Assembly (NCBI RefSeq): GCF_000195595.1
Contig: NZ_GL882538.1
Span: 141,267 to 205,266 of the forward strand
Source of the DNA: Actinomyces sp. oral taxon 170 str. F0386
Lineage (GTDB): Bacteria > Actinomycetota > Actinomycetes > Actinomycetales > Actinomycetaceae
DNA length: 64,000 nucleotides
Direction of reading: 5' to 3'
The notes under the pieces were generated by a model. That model ran no database searches. It had not been told where the DNA came from and was given only the letters and a program-made list of their open reading frames with translations. A program made the position numbers and the translations under genes. Below are positions 55,573-64,000 of the stretch, piece after piece; position 1 is the stretch's first letter, and every line of letters starts with the position of its first letter.

Positions 55573-56847
55573 TCAGACGAGTCGGCCCGCCGGAGCGGCG
55601 GGAACCGCGTCGAGGAAGGCCGGCGGGTTGAAGCCCTCACGCTCGTAGGCCCCTGCCACGGCGGTGGCCACCTCATGGACAGCATCTGCGTCCACCAGGG
55701 CGATCGCCGAGCCGCCGAAGCCACCGCCGGTCATACGAGCCCCGTGAGCGCCAGCGGTGCGGGCCGCCTCCACAGCCACGTCCAGCTCGGGGCAGGTGCA
55801 CTCGTAGTCCACGCGCAGCGACTCGTGCGAGGCGTCCATGAGCCTGCCCGTCTCGGCGAGCTTCTCGCCGCGCAGGGGGCGCCCGTCCTGCAGGAGCGCC
55901 ACGAGCTGGCGGGTGCGGTCGATCTCAGTGACCACGTGCCGGGTGCGCTTGACCAGCTCGATGGCATCGTCGTCGGCGCAGGAGAGCCGCTCCAGGGCGC
56001 CGGGCAGGTCCCCGATCGCGACGTCCGCGAGGAGCTCCACCCCGAGGATCCGGGCGGCGCGCTCGCAGGCGGCTCGCCTGGCGCCGTACTGGCCGTCGTC
56101 CAGGGAGTGCTTGGCCTTGGTGTCGATGACCAGCAGGGCCAGCCCCTCGGCGGTCAGGTCGAAGGGTACGTGGGCCACCGATCCGTCGCGGCAGTCCAGT
56201 TCCAGGGCGTGGCCCTCGCGGCAGCGCAGGGAGGCCGACTGGTCCATACCGCCGGTGGGGGCTCCGGCCATCTCGTTCTCCGTGCGCACGCAGTTGGTCA
56301 CCAGGCGGGCGCGGCCCGCGTCGTTGGGCTCCTCGGGGGTTCCGGCCAGCCCCAGGCCCGCGACCTCGTCGATGGCGACGGCCGCCGAGCACTCCAGGGC
56401 GGCGGAGGAGGACAGTCCGCCGCCCAGGGGCACGCAGGAGACGAGGGCGGCGTCGAAGCCGGGCAGGTTCTTGAATCCGTCGCGCTCCAGGGACCAGGCG
56501 ACGCCGGCGATGTAGGCCGCCCAGTGCTCCACCTCCCCGGGGGTCCCCTTCGGACCGATCGTGTCCAGGTCCATGACGTCGACCTTCTCCCGCGTCTGGG
56601 GGGAGACCAGCCGCACGATGCGGTCGTTGCGACGCCGCAGTGCCAGGTGAGCCCTGTGGGGCAGGGCGATGGGCAGGGCCAGGCCGCCGTTGTAGTCGGT
56701 GTGCTCGCCGATGATGTTGACACGTCCGGGGGCGTACCAGACGCCGTCGGGCTCGGCCTCGAAGACCTCGCGGAACAGGGTGGTCGCGGCCTCAGCGCCC
56801 TCCTGCGGGCTCAGGGCGGGGGCGAAGACGGGAGCATCGTTGGTCAT
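55573..56847 (-). CDS. galK: Galactokinase
   Basis: 424 residues from ATG 56845-56847, after AGGAGACCACG. GHMP kinase motifs: APGRVNIIGEHTDYNGGLALP near the start, the ATP loop PLGGGLSSSAALECS, and MTGGGFGGSAIALVD near the end. It phosphorylates galactose at C1. No galT or galE is next to it in this window; a DeoR regulator precedes it by 72 bases. Confidence 0.95.
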   Translation of the reverse strand: MTNDAPVFAPALSPQEGAEAATTLFREVFEAEPDGVWYAPGRVNIIGEHTDYNGGLALPIALPHRAHLALRRRNDRIVRLVSPQTREKVDVMDLDTIGPKGTPGEVEHWAAYIAGVAWSLERDGFKNLPGFDAALVSCVPLGGGLSSSAALECSAAVAIDEVAGLGLAGTPEEPNDAGRARLVTNCVRTENEMAGAPTGGMDQSASLRCREGHALELDCRDGSVAHVPFDLTAEGLALLVIDTKAKHSLDDGQYGARRAACERAARILGVELLADVAIGDLPGALERLSCADDDAIELVKRTRHVVTEIDRTRQLVALLQDGRPLRGEKLAETGRLMDASHESLRVDYECTCPELDVAVEAARTAGAHGARMTGGGFGGSAIALVDADAVHEVATAVAGAYEREGFNPPAFLDAVPAAPAGRLV

Positions 56848-56919
56848 CGTGGTCTCCTGTAGTGAGTTGTGCGTTGGGTGAGTGGGTGGAGTGCTGTTGA
56901 GGACGAGGAGCTGCCGGGG

Positions 56920-57768
56920 TCAGGCTGCGACGGTCAATCGGGTTCCGGCCTGCTGGAGGGCGTCGACGGTGTCGGCGTCGGGCTCGGCCTCGGTGACGAG
57001 GACCCCGATGTCCCGGGTGGCGCAGAAGGACCTCAGCCCCAGGACTCCCCACTTGGAGGAGTCCAGCGTGGCCACCACCGTGCGCCCGGCGGCGACGAGT
57101 GCCTGGTTGGCGGAGGCCTCCAGCAGGTTGGGGGTCATGAGCCCCGCCTCGGGGGTGAAGCCGTGGGCGCCCAGGAAGACCCACTCCACGCGCATCGTGC
57201 GCAGCGCGTCGACGGCCACCAGTCCCACCAGGGCGTTCGACGGCGTGCGCTCGCCCCCGGTGACGACCACCGTGGGGGCGTCGCGGTTCTCGGCGCGGGC
57301 GGCGTCGGCGGCGTCGAAGAGGACCTGTGCGGCGGGCAGCGAGTTCGTGATGACGGTCAAGGTGGCGAAGTGCTCCAGCTCGGTCAGGGCCTGGGCGAGC
57401 GCCAGCGTGGTGGTCCCGGCCGACAGCGCCAGGGAGTCCCCGGGGCGAACCATCTCGGCGGCGGCCTGGCCGATGCGACGCTTGGCGTCCAGGTTGAGGG
57501 TGGACTTGGCGGTGAAGCGCGGCTCGAGGGTGGTGGGGCCGGCCGCCACCGCACCGCCGTGGACGCGTTCGACGAGCCCCTGGGTAACGAGCTCGGTGAT
57601 GTCGCGGCGCACGGTCATCTCCGAGATCCCCAGCTCCTCGACGACATCGGCCACGCGGATGCCACCGGTGGTCGCGACCCGCTCCAGGATGTGCTCCTGG
57701 CGCTGGCGGGCGAGCATCGGGGCCGGTCGGGACGAGCCGATGGAGGAGGCTGAGGGGCCGGGTTGCAT
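56920..57768 (-). CDS. DeoR/GlpR-family sugar-phosphate regulator
   Basis: 282 residues from ATG 57766-57768; Met18 (MLARQRQEHILER) is the family's usual start and may be the real one. The DeoR helix-turn-helix reads RVADVVEELGISEMTVRRDITELVTQGLVERVHGGAV. The sugar-phosphate sensor domain has SLALSAGTTTLALAQAL and LGLRSFCATRDIGVLVTE. It is upstream of galK on the same strand and likely controls galactose or another sugar's use. Confidence 0.9.
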   Translation of the reverse strand: MQPGPSASSIGSSRPAPMLARQRQEHILERVATTGGIRVADVVEELGISEMTVRRDITELVTQGLVERVHGGAVAAGPTTLEPRFTAKSTLNLDAKRRIGQAAAEMVRPGDSLALSAGTTTLALAQALTELEHFATLTVITNSLPAAQVLFDAADAARAENRDAPTVVVTGGERTPSNALVGLVAVDALRTMRVEWVFLGAHGFTPEAGLMTPNLLEASANQALVAAGRTVVATLDSSKWGVLGLRSFCATRDIGVLVTEAEPDADTVDALQQAGTRLTVAA

Positions 57769-57990
57769 GGGACCAGTCTGCCAGACCTCAACGGTGAAAA
57801 CACCATGTTCGCACGTTCCCGCACAGAGTCGAGCAGAGGAGGTAGGCGGTAGTTCGATTTTCAGCCATTCGGTCGGTCATGGCACACTTGTCCCGCTCGC
57901 GCGGCGCCCCCGGCTGGGACGCGGAGGGTGTGGCGCGGTAGTGTGTTCAGGTCACCCTCAGGACATCCGGTCGTCCTGACGCACGACTCC

Positions 57991-58020
57991 ATATCAGTCA
58001 GCATCAGTCAACATCAGCCA
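57991..58020 (+). repeat. Three 10-base tandem repeats before the 2H-phosphoesterase gene
   Basis: ATATCAGTCA, GCATCAGTCA and ACATCAGCCA follow each other directly, sharing xxATCAG(T/C)CA with a 10-base period, one helical turn. They end 25 bases before the ATG at 58046. Cooperative binding sites or slippage products are possible. Confidence 0.6.
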
Positions 58021-58045
58021 GCCGTCCCGTAGGAGCTCAGGAGCC

Positions 58046-58717
58046 ATGCAGATCCCCGCACCAGGCGCTCACCAGTGCGTCATCGGTGTGGCCATCGCCC
58101 TGCCATCCCACTACGCCGCCCAGGTGCGGGAGGTGCGGGAGGCCGCCGGCGACCCCCTGGCCGAGGTCGTCCCGCCCCACATCACCCTGCTGCCGCCCAC
58201 TGCCGTCGACGTCGACTCGCTCGACGAGGTCATGCGGCACCTGCGCAACGTGGCTGCCGGGACGACGCCCTTCGATGTGCACCTCGACGAGGTCGGTACC
58301 TTCCGCCCCGTCAGCCCGGTGGTCTACCTCGGCCTGCGCAGCGGCGCTGAGGAGTGTGACCGCCTCCAGGGGCGGGTCCGCGACCGTCGCGGCCCCCTGG
58401 CCCGGTCGCTCAGCTTCCCCTTCCATCCGCACGTGACCCTGGCCCACGAGGTCGCTGATGACGGCCTCGACACCGCAGCGAGAAAGGGCGCTGAGCTGAC
58501 CATGGACTTCACCGTCACCAAGCTCCACCTCTACCGCCACCTCAGTCAGCCCGGTCACTCCGCCAGGCGAGGCAGCACCGGGCGCCCGAGCCTCGCAGGA
58601 GGCTGGGAGGTGGCAGCCGCCTTCGCCTTCGGGGGCTCTCTGGTGCCCGCCGCGGCTGAGGAGGCCGAAGCGCCTACCGTCTCGCCGGCTCCGACAACTC
58701 CCGTGGTCTCGGTGTGA
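58046..58717 (+). CDS. 2'-5' RNA ligase-like 2H phosphoesterase
   Basis: 223 residues from ATG 58046 after AGGAGCTCAGGAGCC. The two H-x-T motifs of the 2H superfamily are PPHITLLPP (about residue 51) and HPHVTLAHE (about 131). The last 45 residues are Ala/Pro-rich. Related proteins act on 2',5'-linked or cyclic phosphates in RNA; the substrate here is unknown. It overlaps the next gene by four bases. Confidence 0.85.
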   Translation: MQIPAPGAHQCVIGVAIALPSHYAAQVREVREAAGDPLAEVVPPHITLLPPTAVDVDSLDEVMRHLRNVAAGTTPFDVHLDEVGTFRPVSPVVYLGLRSGAEECDRLQGRVRDRRGPLARSLSFPFHPHVTLAHEVADDGLDTAARKGAELTMDFTVTKLHLYRHLSQPGHSARRGSTGRPSLAGGWEVAAAFAFGGSLVPAAAEEAEAPTVSPAPTTPVVSV

Positions 58718-59736
58718 TCGAGCGCGTCAAGGCGCTGGTGGCGGCCGGCCGGCGCACGCGGGTCGGCCGGACCCTGATCCGCTACGGCACGGCGCGCGGT
58801 GCGCTCATGGCCGGAGGGATCGCCTACACGGGTATGTTCTCAGTCTTTGCGGTGCTCGTCATCGGCGTGAGCATGCTCATGGCGATGCTCGGTAATCGTC
58901 CCACCCTCCGCGCGGCCGTCGTCGACTCGATCAACTCCCTTCTGCCCGGCGTCATCGACACCGGCAACGGCCAGGGGCTGGTCTCGGTGGAACAGCTGAC
59001 GCTCACCTCGGCGCTCAATCTGGGCTCCGTGGTGGCGGTAGGGGCGCTCATCTACTCGGTCATCAGCCTCATGGGCACTCTCAAGATCGCGCTGCGCGCC
59101 ATGTTCGGGCTGGTCAACCCCGTGATGAGGCCGATGATCGGGCAGCTGGCGAATATCGCCGGGTTCCTCGTCATCGTGGCCGGGGTGCTCGTGACTGCCG
59201 TGGCCTCGGTGGTGACGACGACGCTGTCCGGTAACGTCGGTCGGGCCCTGGGGCTGCCGGATTCATTGACCGGTACCGGGGCGTGGTTGACGACGCTCCT
59301 CATCTCCTTCCTCATCGACACCGGTGTCCTGGCGCTCCTCATCACCATCTGCGGCGTCCGTCCTCCCCGACGCGATCTGACGCTGGGCTGCATGCTGGGC
59401 GCCTTCGCACTCGGCGTGCTGCGCCAAGTGGGGACCGGTGCGGTCAGCTCGGTGTCCCGCAATCCTCTCCTGGCCTCCTTCGCCGCCATCGCTGTCCTCG
59501 TCCTGTGGCTGCATCTGACCAGTCGTACCGTGCTGCTCGTGGCGGCCTGGATGGCCAACCCGCCGCTGCCTCGCGACGTCGACCACCCCGACGAGGTCCA
59601 CGCCCACGAGCGCCCCAACTACGTGACGCTCTCCGTGCCCGAGACCCTGACCTGGCCCCGCCAGTCCATCACCGGCAGCCTCGAGGCAGACCCCACGGCG
59701 CACCCCGACTACGTTCCCCCGGTGCCGATTCCCTGA
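58714..59736 (+). CDS. YihY/BrkB-family inner membrane protein
   Basis: 340 residues from GTG 58714, overlapping the previous stop (GTGA). YihY traits: GGIAYTGMFSVFAVLVIGVSML near the start, and six helices including ALIYSVISLMGTLKIALRAMFGL, FLVIVAGVLVTAVASVV and a C-terminal LLASFAAIAVLVLWLHLTSRTVLLVAAW. A polar 60-residue tail follows. The function of the family is unclear; a ribonuclease BN label is historical and wrong. Confidence 0.87.
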   Translation: MIERVKALVAAGRRTRVGRTLIRYGTARGALMAGGIAYTGMFSVFAVLVIGVSMLMAMLGNRPTLRAAVVDSINSLLPGVIDTGNGQGLVSVEQLTLTSALNLGSVVAVGALIYSVISLMGTLKIALRAMFGLVNPVMRPMIGQLANIAGFLVIVAGVLVTAVASVVTTTLSGNVGRALGLPDSLTGTGAWLTTLLISFLIDTGVLALLITICGVRPPRRDLTLGCMLGAFALGVLRQVGTGAVSSVSRNPLLASFAAIAVLVLWLHLTSRTVLLVAAWMANPPLPRDVDHPDEVHAHERPNYVTLSVPETLTWPRQSITGSLEADPTAHPDYVPPVPIP

Positions 59737-59945
59737 GCGCGGCTGGAACCGCTTTTGTGGGGAAGTGGGAGCGCCGTCAGGTGCCGTACGCACCTCATCA
59801 GTCTATGCGGAGGTGGTTGATGAGTTCTGGATACAAAATTCTCACGAATTCAAAAGGGAACTAGGCCTCAAGTATTCCGGGGCACCTGGGCTGGCCGCTG
59901 ATTCGGAGATCGTCTGTGCATCGGTGAGATGTGAGTCCAAGGATT

Positions 59946-59973
59946 TTGATGCCCTTGTTGATGCGGGTAACAT
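59946..59973 (+). promoter_or_regulatory. Candidate promoter of the 60023 gene
   Basis: TTGATG (59946-59951), 16 bases, TAACAT (59968-59973), in an AT-rich stretch. It fits a transcript starting near 59980 and serving the ribosome site AAAGGAG at 60011-60017. The rest of the 286-base gap before it (59737-59945) has no recognised gene. Confidence 0.45.
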
Positions 59974-60022
59974 TATGGCGTCGAACATGACTCGCGTATT
60001 ATTTCTCACGAAAGGAGTCGCA

Positions 60023-60373
60023 GTGTCAGCGGCTAAACGAGTACTTATCGTCGCGCTGGTTCTGCTGGTGTCTGGAGCAGGAGCCATCGGGATTAGTCTT
60101 ATTCCTCCGAGTGGTCCGGGGCCTAAGTATGAATGCGTCACCGACGAGCCCGTCAGCTCCGGGTTCAGTGATCCGGACCAGGGGGACTGTCCCATCACGA
60201 TTGAGAGCCATAGGGCTCGTACCCGGTGGGAGAACCGAGGTTGGCTCGGCGAGAGCGCCTATCCGGTTCGCAAGGTGGCGGCTGGTGGGGTGGTGCTCGG
60301 CATCGTCGGTCTGATTGCCGCCGGGATTGTGAAAGCGGCTCAGTCGAGGAAGGTCGTTCGGCCGGGGATGTAG
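60023..60373 (+). CDS. Small membrane protein of unknown function
   Basis: 116 residues from GTG 60023, 5 bases after AAAGGAG; the longer open frame from 59765 precedes the likely promoter and is not used. Two helices (RVLIVALVLLVSGAGAIGISLI and VAAGGVVLGIVGLIAAGIV) flank an extracytoplasmic loop with two Cys (YECVTDEP and GDCPITIE) that could form a disulfide. No family was recognised. Base use is less GC-rich than its neighbours. Confidence 0.7.
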   Translation: MSAAKRVLIVALVLLVSGAGAIGISLIPPSGPGPKYECVTDEPVSSGFSDPDQGDCPITIESHRARTRWENRGWLGESAYPVRKVAAGGVVLGIVGLIAAGIVKAAQSRKVVRPGM

Positions 60374-60427
60374 GTGCTGAGACCGGGGCTGTGGTGTGTG
60401 CGAGGCGGCTGCTCGAACGGATAGCCT

Positions 60428-61648
60428 GTGCCGGTGACTGATACTCCTGCTGACCCTGGCAAGCTCGATCACGCCGTGCGTCCTGAAGGCTCCGGTCCTT
60501 CCGGTGGCTCGGCCCCGGCCATCCACGCCATCATCCCCGCCGGAGGGGCGGGCACCCGGCTGTGGCCGCTCAGCCGGCGTCACCGCCCCAAGTTCCTCCT
60601 CGACCTCACTGGGGTCGGTCGCAGCCTCCTGCAGGACACCGTCGAGCGTCTGGCGCCGCTGGCCGCCACGACGACGGTCGTCACCGGTATCGCCCACATC
60701 GCCGCCGTGGCAGACCAGCTCCCGGACATCCCGCGCGACAACCTCCTTGCCGAGCCCTCCCCGCGCGACTCCATGGCGGCTATCGGCCTGGCCGCCGCCG
60801 TCATCGCCCACCGCCACGGGCGCGACGCCATTGTCGGGTCCTTCGCCGCCGACCACACGGTGGCCGACCGGGCCTCCTTCGCCGGTGCCGTGCGCCAGGC
60901 AGCCCTCCTGGCCGAGCAGGGCTGGGTGGTCACCATCGGGATCGAGGCCACCGGCCCCTCGACCGCCTTCGGCTACATCCATGCCGGAGACCCCACCAAT
61001 GTGCCCGGCGCCCCCGACGGTCTCAGAGTCCTGGGCTTCACCGAGAAGCCTGACGCCGACACCGCCGCCGCCTACCTGGCTACCGGCGACTATCGCTGGA
61101 ACGCCGGCATGTTCGTGGCCCGCACGGGCGTGCTCCTGGATCACCTGGCCGAGCTCAGGCCGCAGCTGGCCGCCGGCATCGAGGCCATCGCCGCAGCCTG
61201 GGACACCCCCGAGCGCGAGGAGGTCCTGGCCGAGCGCTGGCCGGCCCTGGAGAAGATCGCCATCGACCACGCCATCGCCGAGCCGGTAGCCGCCGCCGGG
61301 GGAGTGGCCGCCGTGCCCGTCTCCATGGGGTGGAACGACGTCGGCGGTTTCGATGCCCTGACGGAGCTCGTGGCCTCTCGCACCGAGGGACTGGCAGACG
61401 GGGCGCGAGTGCTCGACGGCGTCGACGCCTCGGCTCCCGAGGCCCCTCGGGCTGACGTCCGGGCGATCGGCTCCGACGGTGCCCTCATCGCCCCCACCTC
61501 CGGACGCACGGTGGTGCTGCTCGGCGTACCGGGCGCCGTCGTCGTCGACACACCCGACGCACTCCTGGTCACTACGCCTGAGCACGCCCAGGACGTCAAA
61601 GGCGTCGTCGACGCCCTGAGGGCGGCCGGGCGTGAGGACCTGCTCTAG
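60428..61648 (+). CDS. manC: Mannose-1-phosphate guanylyltransferase
   Basis: 406 residues from GTG 60428 (GTG 60434 is equally possible). The nucleotidyltransferase core begins HAIIPAGGAGTRLWPLSRRHRPKFLLDL, with EPSPRDSMAAIGLAAAVI, FAADHTV, GFTEKPDADTA and RWNAGMFVARTGVLLDHL. A short C-terminal beta-helix follows, and there is no isomerase domain. It makes GDP-mannose from mannose-1-P and GTP for glycans such as lipomannan or polysaccharide. Confidence 0.92.
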   Translation: MPVTDTPADPGKLDHAVRPEGSGPSGGSAPAIHAIIPAGGAGTRLWPLSRRHRPKFLLDLTGVGRSLLQDTVERLAPLAATTTVVTGIAHIAAVADQLPDIPRDNLLAEPSPRDSMAAIGLAAAVIAHRHGRDAIVGSFAADHTVADRASFAGAVRQAALLAEQGWVVTIGIEATGPSTAFGYIHAGDPTNVPGAPDGLRVLGFTEKPDADTAAAYLATGDYRWNAGMFVARTGVLLDHLAELRPQLAAGIEAIAAAWDTPEREEVLAERWPALEKIAIDHAIAEPVAAAGGVAAVPVSMGWNDVGGFDALTELVASRTEGLADGARVLDGVDASAPEAPRADVRAIGSDGALIAPTSGRTVVLLGVPGAVVVDTPDALLVTTPEHAQDVKGVVDALRAAGREDLL

Positions 61649-61854
61649 CGAGTCTCACCAGAGCCACGGGTCTGAGACCCTCGAAGGGCCCGGCGCCGGG
61701 AGAAGAGATCCCCCGATACCGGCCCCAACGCGGCGAAACCGACACGGTCGTAAGCCGGCCCTGGTGAATCGCACGGTGTGAGAATCACGTGCTTTCGCAT
61801 ATCCTTGGAAACCGAACGTGCCACCTGCCGCACGCGAGAACCACGGAGGTTTCC

Positions 61855-62955
61855 ATGAACAAGGCCTGCTCCGCGATGACGCTCGGCGCGGCCCTGGCCC
61901 TGGTCCTGGCCGCCTGCGGGACGCCGCCGGCGCAGCGGCCCACCCGCAACCTGGAGGGCGCCAAGGACTTCACCGCCTGCATGCTCTCCGACGAAGGCGG
62001 ATTCGACGACCACTCCTTCAATGAGTCCGGCAAGAAGGGTCTGGACCGGGCCGGCAAGGAGCTGGGGGTCAAGACCATCGCCGTGCAGTCGGAGAGCTCG
62101 GCCGACTACGCCACCAACATCTACGCGCTCATCCAGCAGAACTGCAAGCTCGTCATCGGCGTCGGCTTCAACATCGCCGCCGACCTGACCGAGTCGGCCA
62201 AGGCCAACCCTGACATCCAGTTCGCCCTCATCGACGCCTCCTTCATCGGAGCCGACGGACAACCTGCCACTCTGCCCAACGCCAAGCCGCTGCTGTTCAA
62301 GACGGCCGAGGCCGCCTACCTGGCTGGATACGCCGCCGCCGGTACCTCCCGGACCGGGGTGGTGGGCACCTACGGCGGCAAGCCCCTGCCCACCGTCCAG
62401 ATCTTCATGGACGGCTTCGCCAGAGGTGTGGCCCGCTACAACGAGGACACCGGTGCCTCCGTCCAGGTCAAGGGCTGGGACGCCACCACCGGCAAGGGCG
62501 GGTCCTTCGTAGGCAACTTCTCCGACGCCGCCAAGGGCCAGGCCATCACCGAGCAGTTCATCTCCCAGGGGGCGGACATCATCATGCCGGTGGCCGGCCC
62601 CGTCGGCCAGGGCACGCTGTCCTCCGTCAAGCAGAAGAACGACGCCGGTGGCGCCAACGCCGTCATCTGGGTCGACTCCGACGGCTACGCCTCCACCGGT
62701 GATGGCAGCATCATCATGACCTCGGTGGTCAAGGAGATCGGAAACTCGGTGCTCGACACCGTCAAGGACGCCTCCGAGGGCAGGTTCTCCGCCGATCCCT
62801 ACATCGGAACCCTCGAGAACGAGGGTGTGGCCACTGCCCCCTTCCACGACTTCGACTCCCGGGTACCCGAGCCGGTCAAGGCCCGGATCGAGGAGCTTCG
62901 CACCCAGATCGTCGACGGGTCTCTCGATGTCTCGACCCCCTACGACCCCTCCTGA
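61855..62955 (+). CDS. BMP-family ABC substrate-binding lipoprotein
   Basis: 366 residues from ATG 61855, after GGAGGTTTCC. Signal peptide with lipobox LAACG (Cys23 lipidated) is followed by the BMP domain: CMLSDEGGFDDHSFNESGKKGLDRA, a VIGVGFNIAADLTESAKANPDIQFALIDA stretch and GPVGQGTLSSVKQ. It binds purine nucleosides or related ligands for the ATPase encoded next. The open frame from 61789 continues upstream of the ribosome site and is not used. Confidence 0.93.
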   Translation: MNKACSAMTLGAALALVLAACGTPPAQRPTRNLEGAKDFTACMLSDEGGFDDHSFNESGKKGLDRAGKELGVKTIAVQSESSADYATNIYALIQQNCKLVIGVGFNIAADLTESAKANPDIQFALIDASFIGADGQPATLPNAKPLLFKTAEAAYLAGYAAAGTSRTGVVGTYGGKPLPTVQIFMDGFARGVARYNEDTGASVQVKGWDATTGKGGSFVGNFSDAAKGQAITEQFISQGADIIMPVAGPVGQGTLSSVKQKNDAGGANAVIWVDSDGYASTGDGSIIMTSVVKEIGNSVLDTVKDASEGRFSADPYIGTLENEGVATAPFHDFDSRVPEPVKARIEELRTQIVDGSLDVSTPYDPS

Positions 62956-62961
62956 ACGCCC

Positions 62962-62983
62962 GCCCGGGGCCGGCGCCCCGGGC
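62962..62983 (+). terminator. Intergenic hairpin between the BMP lipoprotein and ABC ATPase genes
   Basis: GCCCGGGGC (62962-62970) and GCCCCGGGC (62975-62983) form a 9-bp stem with a 4-base loop, 7 bases past the lipoprotein stop. Such hairpins often let the binding protein be made in excess of the membrane parts by partial termination or message protection. Confidence 0.6.
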
Positions 62984-63012
62984 CTCCACCGCCACCCGGA
63001 AGCGAGCCTGTT

Positions 63013-64000
63013 GTGAAGCTTGAGCTGCGCGGAATCACGAAGGCCTTCGGGCCGCTCGTGGCCAACGACCACATCGACCTGACCGTCGAGCCCGGGCAGA
63101 TCCACGCCCTCCTGGGTGAGAACGGCGCGGGCAAGTCCACGCTGATGAACGTCCTCTACGGCCTCCACCAGCCCGACGCCGGACAGGTCCTCATCGACGA
63201 CGAGCCCGTCACCTTCTCCGGGCCGGGTGACGCCGTGGCCGCCGGCATCGGCATGGTCCACCAGCACTTCATGCTCGTGCCTGTCTTCACCGTGGCCGAG
63301 TCCGTCGCCCTGGGCTACGAGCCGGTGGGGCCGCTGGGGATCATCGACGCCGGTGCCGCCGCGGCCAAGGTCACCGAGATCTCCCGCCGCTTCGGCTTCG
63401 ACGTCGACCCCAATGCCCTCGTCGAGGACCTGCCCGTGGGCGTCCAGCAGCGCGTGGAGATCATCAAGGCCCTGGCCCGCGACGCCAAGGTCCTCATCCT
63501 CGATGAGCCCACCGCTGTGCTCACCCCGCAGGAGACCGATGAGCTCATCACCATCATGCGAGAGCTCAAGGCCTCGGGCACCTCGATCGTCTTCATCACC
63601 CACAAGCTGCGCGAGATCCGCGAGGTCGCCGACATCATCACCGTCATCCGCCGCGGCCGCGTCGTCGGCACCGCCGAGCCCACCGCCTCGGCCTCCGAGC
63701 TCGCCGGCCTCATGGTCGGCCACGACGTCTCCCTCACCGTTGACAAGCCCCCGGCCGACCCCGGGGACAACGGGCTCGTCCTGGACGGTATCAGCCTCGT
63801 CGAGGACGGCACCGTCCTGCTCGACGACATCGACCTGCGCGTGCGCGCCGGCGAGATCCTCGCCATCGCGGGCGTCCAGGGCAACGGGCAGACCGAGCTG
63901 AGCGAGGTCATCCTGGGGCTGCGCTCGCCGATCACCGGCACTATCGCCTTCGACGGCCACGACGTCACCCGCCACGGGGTGCGCCGTCGGCTGCGCTCGG
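63013..64000 (+). CDS. BMP-type nucleoside ABC transporter ATPase (3' truncated by window)
   Basis: The frame from GTG 63013 is open to the window end (329 codons). It is a tandem ATPase: Walker A LLGENGAGKSTLMNVLYG, Q-loop GMVHQHFMLVPVFTVAESV, signature-like LPVGVQQRVEIIKAL, Walker B VLILDEPTAVLTPQE, switch FITHKLRE, and a second ATPase starting at GEILAIAGVQGNGQTELSE. This is the RbsA/NupA type of carbohydrate/nucleoside importer. Permease genes should follow. Spacing of 57 bases from the lipoprotein indicates one operon. Confidence 0.93.
   Translation, partial: MKLELRGITKAFGPLVANDHIDLTVEPGQIHALLGENGAGKSTLMNVLYGLHQPDAGQVLIDDEPVTFSGPGDAVAAGIGMVHQHFMLVPVFTVAESVALGYEPVGPLGIIDAGAAAAKVTEISRRFGFDVDPNALVEDLPVGVQQRVEIIKALARDAKVLILDEPTAVLTPQETDELITIMRELKASGTSIVFITHKLREIREVADIITVIRRGRVVGTAEPTASASELAGLMVGHDVSLTVDKPPADPGDNGLVLDGISLVEDGTVLLDDIDLRVRAGEILAIAGVQGNGQTELSEVILGLRSPITGTIAFDGHDVTRHGVRRRLRS

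Noticed and set aside
59765-60022. An 86-codon N-terminal extension of the small membrane protein
   Set aside because: It precedes a likely promoter and a strong AAAGGAG-GTG start; the extension shows no family features.
61645-63975. A 776-codon minus-strand open frame
   Set aside because: Antisense shadow of the BMP lipoprotein and ABC ATPase genes, with the same biased composition and no ribosome site.

Overview
This is a 64 kb stretch of high-GC, gene-dense chromosome from an actinobacterium. The atp operon sits in the usual actinobacterial context (tsaC, a wecA-like gene, atpI-like, atpB to atpC, DUF2550, nucS). There is also a complete urease cluster, a levansucrase next to a GH32 fructanase, an LPLTG-anchored surface protein and GTG starts with 4-base overlaps. 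Together these point to an oral Actinomyces of the naeslundii/oris/viscosus type; the genus is an inference.

Layout. 1-5.9 kb: the end of a GH3 glycosidase, a frameshifted carboxymuconolactone-decarboxylase-like gene, an alpha/beta hydrolase, an O-methyltransferase, an intracellular GH13 amylase and a DJ-1 protein. 5.9-11.4 kb: an envelope-stress block with an SdpI-like protein, a small membrane protein, a large PspC protein and, divergently, a PspC-fused histidine kinase with its response regulator. 11.5-21.8 kb: tsaC, wecA-like and the complete F1Fo ATP synthase. 22-26 kb: nucS, a winged-helix (HTH_42) protein that may be a DNA glycosylase, nagA and a DinB-family protein.

26-32.9 kb is an accessory region: a structured non-coding stretch, a phage-repressor-like HTH gene, an internally deleted copy of the purU 3' end, a decayed IS1634-type transposase, and a visibly less GC-rich tetR-MFS-ATPase operon with a dead second tetR upstream. 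The real purU ends directly at the island edge, so near-identical purU 3' sequence lies on both sides.

32.9-39.9 kb, on the minus strand, is ureABCEFGD, a urea transporter and purU. Behind its promoter region lies a minus-strand operon of zinc-independent ribosomal protein paralogues (rpmB, rpmG, rpsN, rpmE2, rpmJ). A Zur-like box separates this operon from a divergent P-loop-less COG0523 gene. A second copy of the same 11-bp palindrome lies beyond the rpmJ terminator, in the urease promoter region. 42.8-45.1 kb is a ZTP riboswitch followed by glyA-folD. 45.2-48.9 kb holds convergent GH32 and GH68 fructan genes sharing a strong terminator. 49-64 kb holds the LPLTG protein, acylphosphatase, exonuclease III, a MacAB-like ABC system, galK with a DeoR regulator, a 2H phosphoesterase, a YihY membrane protein, a small membrane protein, mannose-1-phosphate guanylyltransferase and the start of a BMP-type nucleoside ABC importer that runs off the window.

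Functional links: one-carbon metabolism recurs (glyA, folD, purU and the ZTP switch). Urease and urea uptake give nitrogen and alkali. The fructan genes build and break down extracellular fructan. The metal-responsive ribosomal operon may share a regulator with urease. No CRISPR array, rRNA or tRNA gene was recognised.
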